This document shows positions 31,564 through 38,574 of a stretch of DNA of 64,000 nt, piece after piece. The notes under the pieces are model-generated. The model was given only the letters and a program-made list of their open reading frames with translations. It made no database searches and was not told the origin of the DNA. The position numbers and the translations under genes are program-made. Positions within the stretch are counted from its first letter, which is position 1. The number at the start of each line of letters is the position of its first letter. The stretch comes from Breoghania sp963678585 (GTDB lineage: Bacteria > Pseudomonadota > Alphaproteobacteria > Rhizobiales > Stappiaceae). Where the stretch lies: positions 1,116,001 through 1,180,000 of the forward strand of contig CAXXGA010000002.1 of assembly GCA_963678585.2 (NCBI GenBank). Direction: 5' to 3'.

Positions 31564-31869
31564 CTAGTGCGTCCAGGGGATCTGGCGGTCGAAGCGGAAA
31601 TTGTCCGCATAGGCCATCGTATTGGTCTTGCGTTCTTTGGGTTCGATGATCCGGTAGGCAATGCCATGCGCCTTGGCGTAGGCGATTGCGTCTTCGCGGG
31701 TCTCGAAATGCACGCGAATCTGACCGTTCATGTCCTGCGATGAGTTGTAGCCCATCAGCGGCTCGATCATGCGCGGGCTTTCGGGTTCGTAATCGAGAAC
31801 CCAGCGCTTCGTCTTCCCCCGGCCCGACTGCATCGCCGTTTTGGCGGGACGATAGATACGTGCGACCAT
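31564..31869 (-). CDS. ETC complex I subunit, NDUFS4-like
   Basis: The 101-aa product matches the accessory NADH dehydrogenase subunit NDUFS4/18-kDa family of alphaproteobacteria. Visible features are MVARIYRPAKTAMQSGRGKT, WVLDYEPESPRMIEPLMGY and HFETREDAIAYAKAHGIAYR. The subunit helps assemble or stabilise respiratory complex I. The open frame runs upstream through the tRNA-Pro fragment, so ATG 31869 is the credible start. It is the last host gene before the prophage. Confidence 0.92.
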   Translation of the reverse strand: MVARIYRPAKTAMQSGRGKTKRWVLDYEPESPRMIEPLMGYNSSQDMNGQIRVHFETREDAIAYAKAHGIAYRIIEPKERKTNTMAYADNFRFDRQIPWTH

Positions 31870-31932
31870 GACCGTCTCCGAAATGACCCCAATTATGCTG
31901 CGGTGGATCGCAGCCTCAGGAGCTGCGATCGC

Positions 31933-31980
31933 TGGTCGGGGCAGCAGGATTTGAACCTGCGACCCCTTGGTCCCAAACGT
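31933..31980 (-). other. Prophage attL: 3' fragment of tRNA-Pro (TGG)
   Basis: The minus strand carries only the 3' part of a tRNA: anticodon loop TTTGGGA, CCAAG, variable region, T-arm GCAGGTTCAAATCCTGC, the acceptor 3' strand and CCA. The expected 5' anticodon strand CTTGG is absent; the next bases are unrelated. This is the scar left when a phage integrates into a tRNA gene and supplies its own 3' end. An intact tRNA-Pro is expected at the right prophage end, outside the window. Confidence 0.82.
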
Positions 31981-32035
31981 GGCGTTCCACACAAAGGACG
32001 CTGAGAATTGGGGCGTTTGCTCCATTCAAATGGTG

Positions 32036-33190
32036 TTACGTTCCCGACGCGTTCTTTCGTTTCTGTCGGGTAACTGTCGGGCGAGGTTTCGCCGCGATTC
32101 CGTTCCGTGCCTGTTCCTGATAACCCGGAGAGTGATGGCGGTAAACCCTCTCGTATGTCCCGACAGACATTCCAACGTAATCCGCGGCCTGCGTGAAGGG
32201 GACGCCGTTGCGGGCAAGCCATGTCGCTGCGGTGTGGCGGAAGGTGTGGGGCGTCACATCATCGCCAAGGCCAGCGGCGTCTCTCACGGCCCGGAAGGCT
32301 TTATTGATCCGATTGACGGGCTTCCCGTTCCACTCCACAACGAAGCGTTCTGAGATGCCAAGGCGTTCCCATCTTTCCAAGTGGACCAAGAGACGGTCAG
32401 GCAGGGCGACGGGCGGCTTGCGCTTCTTCGTCTCCTTCTCGCCGGGTGGACGGCGATAGAACAGGCCTGCATCGAGATCGATGTAGCCAGTGCCAACAGT
32501 TGGCCGGATCGCCGCGCTACAGATAGCCCCGGCGCGCGTGCCAGTGTACAGGGCCACGAGAATGAACCGGGCAACGTGCTTTGCCGTGGCGCGCTTGGTG
32601 GGCTGGCCCTTGTGCTTCTGACGCATGCGCCATGCCGCCCAGATCAGGGCCGCGGCTTCATCGCGTTCCAACCAGCGTTCGCGGGGCTGTGGTTTTTCAG
32701 GGAGGGTGACCGGCACTGCCCGATCCACGACACCTTCCTTATGGGCGAAGCGGACAGCGGCGCGGAGGTATTCAAGCTCTCTGAGGGATGCTGTCTTTTT
32801 CCCGCGCTCCCGGACATAGGCCCGGCATGATGCGCCATTGATATCGGCAAGCGTCATGGAGCCGAAATAGTCCAGGAGGCGTTCAAGCTGCGCCGCGACC
32901 TCATGGGGGCGGGCGCTGTTCACTGCGACCTCGCTTGCATAGAGCGAGATCGCATCTGCGACGCTTACCTGTGACGGGCTGAGATCGCGTCCTGTGGCCG
33001 GGGAGTGCTGGGCGATGATGTATTCGGCAAGGGCTTTTTGAGCCTCTGAATGCTGTTCCTCGCAGAAGCCAGTGCTACGCTTTCGGTTCCCATCTCGGAT
33101 AACCCAGACGGCGGCTTCCGCTGTGCGTCCGTCACGCGCCTCGCGGGCTGGCTGTAGCCAGAGTCTTGGGCCTTTGGTTCGACGCGACAT
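32036..33190 (-). CDS. int: Tyrosine-type site-specific integrase
   Basis: The 384-aa recombinase catalyses insertion at the tRNA-Pro site. The N-terminus (RRTKGPRLWLQPAREARDG) is arm-binding-like and is followed by a SAM-like core-binding domain. Catalytic residues are visible: Arg in YTGTRAGAI, HTFRHTAATWLARNG (HxxR) and Tyr in GTYERVYRHHSP. The stop lies about 55 bp from the att scar. The N-terminal 225 bp overlap the excisionase-like gene in another frame. I chose the start MSRRTKGPRLW at 33190. Confidence 0.94.
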   Translation of the reverse strand: MSRRTKGPRLWLQPAREARDGRTAEAAVWVIRDGNRKRSTGFCEEQHSEAQKALAEYIIAQHSPATGRDLSPSQVSVADAISLYASEVAVNSARPHEVAAQLERLLDYFGSMTLADINGASCRAYVRERGKKTASLRELEYLRAAVRFAHKEGVVDRAVPVTLPEKPQPRERWLERDEAAALIWAAWRMRQKHKGQPTKRATAKHVARFILVALYTGTRAGAICSAAIRPTVGTGYIDLDAGLFYRRPPGEKETKKRKPPVALPDRLLVHLERWERLGISERFVVEWNGKPVNRINKAFRAVRDAAGLGDDVTPHTFRHTAATWLARNGVPFTQAADYVGMSVGTYERVYRHHSPGYQEQARNGIAAKPRPTVTRQKRKNASGT

Positions 33191-33381
33191 TTTTCCCGCC
33201 ACCTTTTGATCATCGCCGGGGTGACGGTGTAGCCCCGCCCCAGCCGTTCCGCTTCCAGATTGCCAGCAGCAATTGCCCCGCGCAACGTGGAAGGTGAAAC
33301 AAGCCCGCGTAGCAGGGTTGCGCAAGCCTCCTGTAGAGACATAGGCGCATCATCATCGATATCGTCAATCAGCGCGTTCAT
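32965..33381 (-). CDS. Excisionase-like DNA-binding protein
   Basis: The 138-aa product begins MNALIDDIDDDAPMSLQEA and has a MerR/Xis-like winged helix (about residues 14-65: SPSTLRGAIAAGNLEAERLG, GYTVTPAMIKRWREKC). The tail (PSGLSEMG ... RNSIQRLKKPLPNTSSPST) resembles, as I recall, the conserved end of related rhizobial prophage proteins. That tail is encoded in a frame overlapping the integrase start by about 225 bp. It likely directs excision or binds the att region. Its start overlaps the HNH gene stop by 4 nt. Confidence 0.78.
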   Translation of the reverse strand: MNALIDDIDDDAPMSLQEACATLLRGLVSPSTLRGAIAAGNLEAERLGRGYTVTPAMIKRWREKCRVEPKAQDSGYSQPARRVTDAQRKPPSGLSEMGTESVALASARNSIQRLKKPLPNTSSPSTPRPQDAISARHR

Positions 33382-33791
33382 TCTGCTGCCTCCGGACGCT
33401 CGAAAAAGAAGACCACAGGCTGATCATTGACGGTAATCGCGCCAAGCCGAACGGCGGTTTTGAAGATCGACTTTTGCTTCGCCACGATTTCATGCGCGCG
33501 AGCGATCAAATCTCGCCATTCTTCCAGCTTGTAGCCGCCCTTGCTGATGTTGCAGGCGGCGCATGCCGGCATCATGTTGCCGACCACATTGCGTCCCGGG
33601 TTGACCATCCGTCGCTCTTCAACCGGCAAGGGCCTGCCCCACGGGTCTACCGTGATGCGAATGACCGGGTCGAGGTGATCGGCATGCATATTGGTCAGAG
33701 GATCGCCGCAGTAGCCGCAGCGGCCATTGAACTTCTGGCGAAGCTGTGCGCGTTGCGCTTTCGTGCCCTTCCACTCGTCGTTATCAGTCAT
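33378..33791 (-). CDS. HNH endonuclease
   Basis: The 137-aa product has a compact HNH domain: CGYCGDP (about residues 36-42), HADHLDPV and CAACNISKGG, giving two CxxC zinc pairs around the nuclease histidines. Start is MTDNDEWKGTKAQR. It lies in the leftward early operon between the excisionase-like and Gp37/Gp68 genes, with short overlaps on both sides. It could act in packaging, recombination or homing-like DNA cutting; context does not decide. Confidence 0.88.
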   Translation of the reverse strand: MTDNDEWKGTKAQRAQLRQKFNGRCGYCGDPLTNMHADHLDPVIRITVDPWGRPLPVEERRMVNPGRNVVGNMMPACAACNISKGGYKLEEWRDLIARAHEIVAKQKSIFKTAVRLGAITVNDQPVVFFFERPEAAE

Positions 33792-34872
33792 GCCGCCCCT
33801 CCGGATACTCGTCATGCAGAACGCCGTCGAGGTGGCGACCGGCGGCGCGCTTGCCGACGCGCTGGAATGCGGCCTGTGTTTCCCCGGCGCTGACCGTCCA
33901 AAGACCGTCGTCCCAGTTCCTGTGTCCGTCCATGTCTGTGGGGAACAGGGCGTGGGCGTCCTCATGACAGCCGGTTTGGGATGTCCAGAACGGCGCCCCC
34001 TCCGGCTCCCAAGGCAGCCACTCGCCCCACTGCTTGAAGAGGAAATCCACGCCAGCCGCTGCGCACTGGTCTCGCGTCTGCCGGAACCAGTCGGGATGCG
34101 CCGGGCGCGCCTTCGGGCCGCTCTCGCCGCCTGCTACTATCCAGTCGAGGGTGTTAGTGCCCCGCGGCTCACCAGCGCAATCGTCTGCAATCGTGTCGCA
34201 GTAGAGGGCGCTCATGTGCTGCTCGCCGGGCCGGTCATCCTGAATGACGATATCGTCCCAATCCACCGGCCCGAGCGCGGGCTCGTAGCTCACCCAGCGG
34301 ATCGCGGCGGGCGTTGCCAACAGGTCCGGAATGCGAACGTCTGCCGTTGCCTGATCCTCGACAGACACCCCAAGCCAGACATTGGGGAGTCCGTCGATGG
34401 TCCAGCGTACGAGTGTTTTATAATGCACGTCCGTGCCTTCCGGGAAACGCTTGCTCCACCGCAAGGCGACGTCATGCCGATCCATATACGCGCGCATCCG
34501 CTCCGGGCGTTTGGTGAGGATCTGGAACGTGTGCTGCGGGGCCAGCGCCATGACCGCAAAAACGAGATCAATCCATTCGTCGGGCACGGCCTCGTAAAAC
34601 AGATCTGAATGGGCGCAGACGAAAATGCGGCGGGGCTTTTTCCAGCGCAGGGGTTGGTCGAGCCATTGCGCGTTGAACCTCACGTCGCCCGTGAACTTGG
34701 CCTCACCAGCCGCGTTCACACGGGCGAGCCCGGCGCGGCTGGGGTGGTTCTTCAGGCGGGTTGCGGCAAGCGTCGCCGCATAGCAGTTGCGGCACCCCTC
34801 GGACGCCAGACGGCAACCCGTGATCGGGTTCCAGGTCGCATCCGTCCATTCAATATGGGTCTTGTCAGCCAT
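33784..34872 (-). CDS. Phage Gp37/Gp68 family protein (DUF5131)
   Basis: The 362-aa product starts MADKTHIEWTDATWNPITGC, the hallmark of this family. It has three clustered cysteines (GCRLASEGCRNCYA; C-x6-C-x2-C) and a predicted TIM-barrel-like fold related to radical-SAM-type proteins. Other family stretches are FVCAHSDLFYEAVP, FQILTKRPERM and NVWLGVSVEDQ. Members are common in phages and sometimes pair with the TcmP protein, absent here. The molecular role is unknown. The 245 bp between it and the MazG-like gene hold no supported gene. Confidence 0.9.
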   Translation of the reverse strand: MADKTHIEWTDATWNPITGCRLASEGCRNCYAATLAATRLKNHPSRAGLARVNAAGEAKFTGDVRFNAQWLDQPLRWKKPRRIFVCAHSDLFYEAVPDEWIDLVFAVMALAPQHTFQILTKRPERMRAYMDRHDVALRWSKRFPEGTDVHYKTLVRWTIDGLPNVWLGVSVEDQATADVRIPDLLATPAAIRWVSYEPALGPVDWDDIVIQDDRPGEQHMSALYCDTIADDCAGEPRGTNTLDWIVAGGESGPKARPAHPDWFRQTRDQCAAAGVDFLFKQWGEWLPWEPEGAPFWTSQTGCHEDAHALFPTDMDGHRNWDDGLWTVSAGETQAAFQRVGKRAAGRHLDGVLHDEYPEGRHD

Positions 34873-35117
34873 GGCGGGGCATCTCCGGTTCGTGCTGGGG
34901 TTCGTGCTGCCCTCCCGCCGTGGTGAGTGCCAGCCCCGGCGGCGGGGAGGAGACGCCGCCGGGGCCTCGCGGCCGACGCATGGGAGGAGGGTGCGCCGGT
35001 TGCTCGCGAAACTGATCTGAGTGACACCCCGGCCATGCCGGGAAGGTGTGGCGGGCCGGGGTGTCTGCTCCGGCTGGTCGATGGGGATGCACAGCCGGGG
35101 AATTGATTGCGTGCGGC

Positions 35118-35486
35118 CTAGCAGGCGCGTTCGTTGTCGTGGCCGCAGGTGCGGGCACTGTCCGGATCGATCCGGGTTTTGAGCCCGTATTTTTCGGACG
35201 TGGCGTTGAACTTGCGGGCGAGGGCGGGGCCGATATCGATGCCGAGATTTTCGGCCAGAAGGTCAAGCGCAATGATCGTGTCGGCGATCTCGTCGGCGAC
35301 GCTCTCAACCGATGCGGTCGAGCCCTTGATACCGCGCCGCTCGCGCAGGAGCTTCTTGACGGCTTCGGCAACTTCTCCGGACTCTCCGGCAACCTCGATG
35401 GCCCGGAAGGCGGTATCTGCCTGCGCGCTGCCCGGCCATTCCTGTTGGCGGGCGCGGTTGGCGGTGCGAAGGTCTGCGAAGTTCAT
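35118..35486 (-). CDS. MazG-like nucleotide pyrophosphohydrolase
   Basis: The 122-aa product (start MNFADLRTANRAR) has the all-alpha MazG-like fold with the metal-binding pattern EVAGESGEVAEAVKKLL (ExxE) and later VADEIADTIIALDLLA (ExxD). Such enzymes hydrolyse (d)NTPs to monophosphates. Phage copies may rebalance nucleotide or alarmone pools. It overlaps the AAA ATPase gene by 4 nt, so it is part of the leftward early operon. Confidence 0.85.
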   Translation of the reverse strand: MNFADLRTANRARQQEWPGSAQADTAFRAIEVAGESGEVAEAVKKLLRERRGIKGSTASVESVADEIADTIIALDLLAENLGIDIGPALARKFNATSEKYGLKTRIDPDSARTCGHDNERAC

Positions 35487-36442
35487 GCCGCGTCCCCCTC
35501 GTTGCCTTCGGCGTCGGCCCTCTTCGGCGGCCATGTGAACCGCTCCAGATTGAAGCGCCCCGGATCTTTCCAGAGTTCCGGGGGCTCGTAGTCGGGATGC
35601 GGGATGGTCTGGTAGACCACACCGACAACCGCATCTGTTGCGGTGCCTGCGGGCCTGCGCATGCGGCCTCCAAGGACTATCCGCCGCTTGATGCCTTCCA
35701 TGAGCTGACGCAACAAGGACGGCGCGGCCCCTTCCGTCGCATCAGCGAGGATGTTGAGCATGTCCTCGTCGAAATCGAAGGGCATCCCATATCGCTTGAG
35801 AATGGCGAAGCGGGCATCGTCATCGGGCAGGGCAACTTCGATCTGCATCCCGAAGCGGCGCCAAAGAGCCGGATCAAGAATTTCCGGCCGGTTCGTTGCG
35901 CCGATCAGAATGCCGTCAAACGCCTCGATGTGGCGCAGCAACACATTCAACGTCGAATTGATGCCGTGTTGCGCTCCGCCACCGCCTATTGCTTCCTGGC
36001 GCTTCGCACCGACCGCATCCATTTCGTCCAGAAAGACGATGCACCTGTCTTCAGACCGGGCGAGCTTGTCGAACAGTGTTGCGACGTTCTGTTCGCTTTG
36101 CCCCAATGCAGGCGCGTACATGTTTTCAGAGCCGATATTGACGAGCGGAACACCCAGGCGCGCTGCGAGGTGGTGTGCGAGCGTCGTTTTTCCGCACCCC
36201 GGAGGGCCTGACAGAAGCCCGGTCGCGCGCGGCTTGATGCCGACATCAGAGAGCGCGTCACCGGCATTGATTTCGCTCAGCCACTCGTAGACGGCGAGGC
36301 GCACGGACGGGTGCAGGATCGGCTCCTCGGCCTCGCCGGGGTCCAGAACCTCCGCCTTTCCGCGCAGCGCGCTGCGCAGGCGCGATGTTGCGGCGGCTGT
36401 CCGTCTGGCTTGCGTGATCGCTGAATTGAGGGCTTCATTCAT
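35483..36442 (-). CDS. AAA family ATPase
   Basis: The 319-aa single-domain AAA protein has Walker A GLLSGPPGCGKTTLAHHLA (near residue 77), Walker B RCIVFLDEMD and sensor 1 ILIGATNRPE. Arginine-finger-like DPALWRRFG follows. It resembles FtsH/CDC48-type AAA cores without protease or substrate domains, so the partner is unknown. I chose the start MNEALNSAITQ, which overlaps the GapR-like gene by 4 nt. It may act on phage or host replication complexes; this is inference. Confidence 0.87.
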   Translation of the reverse strand: MNEALNSAITQARRTAAATSRLRSALRGKAEVLDPGEAEEPILHPSVRLAVYEWLSEINAGDALSDVGIKPRATGLLSGPPGCGKTTLAHHLAARLGVPLVNIGSENMYAPALGQSEQNVATLFDKLARSEDRCIVFLDEMDAVGAKRQEAIGGGGAQHGINSTLNVLLRHIEAFDGILIGATNRPEILDPALWRRFGMQIEVALPDDDARFAILKRYGMPFDFDEDMLNILADATEGAAPSLLRQLMEGIKRRIVLGGRMRRPAGTATDAVVGVVYQTIPHPDYEPPELWKDPGRFNLERFTWPPKRADAEGNEGDAA

Positions 36443-37044
36443 GCCGTGTCGCCTTCGTTCTTCGCGGTTTTCTTGCGGGGCTTCGACCTCTGCCATGCGG
36501 CGGGAATATCCATGCCGTCCGAACCGGATTCGCCGCACCAACCCTCGTCCCATGCCGCGCGGCGCGGATCGCTGGAAAGGTAGGGGTTATCGGTGACGCG
36601 CTTGCCGCTCTTTGCAGCCTCTGCGCCTTCCGTGCGGGCGGCTTCTATCGCTTCGGGCGACAAGGTGCCGTCTTCCGAGATATCAGCATCCGGCTCAGCA
36701 CTTTCGGCTTCGTCGGAAGGGGAGTTTCCATCATCGTCAGCGGGCGGGTTGGACATGCGCTTGCGCGCGGCTTCGCCCAACGGTGTGCCGTCCAGCATGC
36801 CGAGCGATCCGCGATAGAGGTCGGTGATTGCCTCGATCTCCTCGCGCTGCCTGCGCTCGTCGGCCGTCTCCATGTGTTCCTTGACGACCGCGCGCAGGGC
36901 CTTGCGATCAAACCCCATCGCGACGGCTTCGCCATAAACATCCTTGATGTCCGCAGCGATGTTCTTCTTCTCTTCTTCCAGACGGGCGATGCGCTCCACG
37001 AAACTGCGGAGATGTGCGGCGGCCGTCCCGTTCGTGCCGGTCAT
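36439..37044 (-). CDS. GapR-like (DUF2312) protein fused to an Rmf/CrpP-like domain
   Basis: The 201-aa product starts with a GapR-like coiled coil (about residues 8-85: RSFVERIARLEEEKKNIAAD, KDVYGEAVAMGFDRKALRAV). GapR binds overtwisted DNA ahead of replication and transcription. An acidic linker (residues 98-130) follows. The C-terminus (about 140-190: EGAEAAKSGKRVTDNPY, DPRRAAWDEGW) resembles ribosome-modulation-factor/CrpP domains. This joins a DNA-topology domain to a ribosome- or gyrase-targeting-like domain. It overlaps the AAA gene by 4 nt. Confidence 0.85.
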   Translation of the reverse strand: MTGTNGTAAAHLRSFVERIARLEEEKKNIAADIKDVYGEAVAMGFDRKALRAVVKEHMETADERRQREEIEAITDLYRGSLGMLDGTPLGEAARKRMSNPPADDDGNSPSDEAESAEPDADISEDGTLSPEAIEAARTEGAEAAKSGKRVTDNPYLSSDPRRAAWDEGWCGESGSDGMDIPAAWQRSKPRKKTAKNEGDTA

Positions 37045-37054
37045 GGTCAGGTCC

Positions 37055-37168
37055 TCACTGGATCAGGTACGGGCCTGCGAGGCAGGCGAAGAATGCGCAC
37101 ATGAGCAGGATGCCGAAGGCGTCGCAGGCGGTGCGCAGAAGGCTGGAAAGGCTCAACGGGTCAAGCAT
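37055..37168 (-). CDS. Tiny membrane protein (37 aa)
   Basis: From the internal ATG at 37168 the product is 37 aa with one membrane segment (AFGILLMCAFFACLAGPYLI). It sits between the GapR-like gene and another small gene, overlapping the latter by 16 bp, all leftward. A longer start (37249) adds a non-membrane N-terminus. Function is unknown; support comes only from operon continuity and hydrophobicity. Confidence 0.45.
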   Translation of the reverse strand: MLDPLSLSSLLRTACDAFGILLMCAFFACLAGPYLIQ

Positions 37169-37353
37169 CGTCCGCACTCCCGGCAAAGGCTCGAAGGCCG
37201 CTCGCAATGTCTGCCATTCGGCTGCGGCGGCGGGGGCTCCGGTGTCCATCGGCGGCGACTGTCGGCAGGGGTGCAGGCATGCGCTACGCTGACCACGATC
37301 AGTGCGGACAGGATCACGATGGAAGTGATGAGAAGGTCCATGAGGGCGCTCAT
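37153..37353 (-). CDS. Small single-TM hypothetical protein
   Basis: The 66-aa product starts MSALMDLLITSIVILSALIVV, a membrane segment or signal anchor, followed by a Pro/Arg/Cys-rich tail. It overlaps the upstream gene by 4 nt (ATGA). No family is recognised; it belongs to the chain of tiny membrane proteins in the leftward early operon. Confidence 0.5.
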   Translation of the reverse strand: MSALMDLLITSIVILSALIVVSVAHACTPADSRRRWTPEPPPPQPNGRHCERPSSLCRECGRCLTR

Positions 37354-37547
37354 GCGTCGTCCTCCCGGTTGAGTTGGATGGAAGCCATGTTCGCCTCGTC
37401 CTCGGCCAGTTGGCGCAGGGCTGCGGTGCGGCCCGCGATGGCGAGTACGGCGATGAAGGCGATGGTCAGCACGACAACGCAGAGAGCCGCGGCGAGCCAG
37501 ATTGCAGCGGGTTCGGGCAGGGCGCTGAGGTCACGGGCAGGGCTCAT
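37350..37547 (-). CDS. Small single-TM hypothetical protein
   Basis: The 65-aa product has one strong membrane segment (IWLAAALCVVVLTIAFIAVL, about residues 16-35) and a charged C-terminus (LRQLAEDEANMASIQLNRED). It overlaps neighbours on both sides by 4 nt, supporting translation. Function unknown. Confidence 0.55.
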   Translation of the reverse strand: MSPARDLSALPEPAAIWLAAALCVVVLTIAFIAVLAIAGRTAALRQLAEDEANMASIQLNREDDA

Positions 37548-38371
37548 AATGTAGCCTCCGGTATCGACCCATCCGAATGCGGGTTGCCGGAAGAACTCGC
37601 CGATTGGCAGTTCGTGCGCGGCCGCGCGGCCTGAGCGCAGGCGTTCAGCGCGAAATCGGCGAATGCGTCCAGGATGGAGCCTGCGAGGTGGCGTGCGTCT
37701 TCGGCGGACATGCGCAGGCGCATGGGGCTTTTATCGATGGCAAGCGTCAGGCCGATCTGGCCGGAGGCTGGATCGATAGGAGTTGTGCAACCCCATGTCG
37801 CTTCAGAGCGTTTGAGGAAACTGTGCGGGGCGAATGGGGCAGTAGGTGAGCCACTCACATCCACAAATAGGGGCGCTTCGGTTCCTTCGCGCTCTGCGGA
37901 CCCGCCTCGGCGGGTTGCGACTTGTTCCTTAAGCCCTCCTATCGCTTCACCGAGTTCCCATCCAGCGTGGACCGGAAGCGAAATGCGCCGGTGCGCAGGA
38001 TGTCCATGCGAGAAGAAGCAGGCAACAAACCGCTCCTCACCGGTTTGAGTGTCTGCTGCAAGATAGACGCGTGCCTGGCTGAATTCCTCAACATGCCTCT
38101 GGCTTGAGGATTGCGCTTCGGAATCTTCCGCCTCCAGCACCTGAATGCGGGCACTGAACTGCTCCAGCACGCCTTTGAATGATCCGCTTTCGGCACGAAA
38201 ATCGGCTTCAGCGTCGCGGCGGGCGGCGGTGGCCGCGTCGGCAAGGGCCTGTCGGATCGCGGCGGCAACTGTCCACGGGGCAACGATACGGTTGCCGACC
38301 TTCCAGCGGATCTGGCTCTGATTTGCACTCTCCGCATCATGCAGAAACTGTTCGAGATTGAATTCCGACAT
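37544..38371 (-). CDS. Phage early protein, unknown function (first gene of leftward operon)
   Basis: The 275-aa soluble protein starts MSEFNLEQFLHDAESANQSQ, directly behind a strong ribosome-binding site (GGGAGGA). The N-terminal third is helical with a short coiled coil (FSARIQVLEAEDSEAQSSSQ); the middle is beta-rich. I recognise no family. As the first gene after the leftward promoter it is expected to be expressed immediately on induction. Confidence 0.65.
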   Translation of the reverse strand: MSEFNLEQFLHDAESANQSQIRWKVGNRIVAPWTVAAAIRQALADAATAARRDAEADFRAESGSFKGVLEQFSARIQVLEAEDSEAQSSSQRHVEEFSQARVYLAADTQTGEERFVACFFSHGHPAHRRISLPVHAGWELGEAIGGLKEQVATRRGGSAEREGTEAPLFVDVSGSPTAPFAPHSFLKRSEATWGCTTPIDPASGQIGLTLAIDKSPMRLRMSAEDARHLAGSILDAFADFALNACAQAARPRTNCQSASSSGNPHSDGSIPEATL

Positions 38372-38400
38372 GGTGTCCTCCCATGGCTTTGATGGGAGAA

Positions 38401-38453
38401 AAGTTAGTACCACTACAATTTTAGATCAAGAAAAAATATAGCACTACTAAAAA
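38401..38453. promoter_or_regulatory. Leftward early promoter with two repressor operators
   Basis: On the minus strand TTGATC (38424-38429) and TAACTT (38401-38406) are spaced by 17 bp, and TGTAGTGGTACTAA (38404-38417) overlaps the -10. On the plus strand TATAGCACTACTAA (38437-38450) precedes a -10-like TAAAAA toward the WYL gene, with a weak -35. Both 14-mers match the site at the rightward promoter (39844-39857) at 12 of 14 positions. They are probable binding sites of the phage repressor and Cro. Confidence 0.75.
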
Positions 38454-38574
38454 ACGGGTTCAGCCGTAGTGCGGGGTCCGGTTGTGGCTATCGGTATTTT
38501 TACGCGCGGCTCTGGACTCGTGGGGCGCGATACGATCTGATGATTCCGCGTTTCGGGGGCGTGTGGGAGGGGCT

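Noticed and set aside
34865..35392. 175-codon minus-strand frame beside the Gp37/Gp68 gene
   Set aside because: Pro/Arg/Ser-rich, mostly antiparallel-frame overlap with the MazG-like gene, and no ribosome-binding site; the 245-bp gap is better left non-coding.
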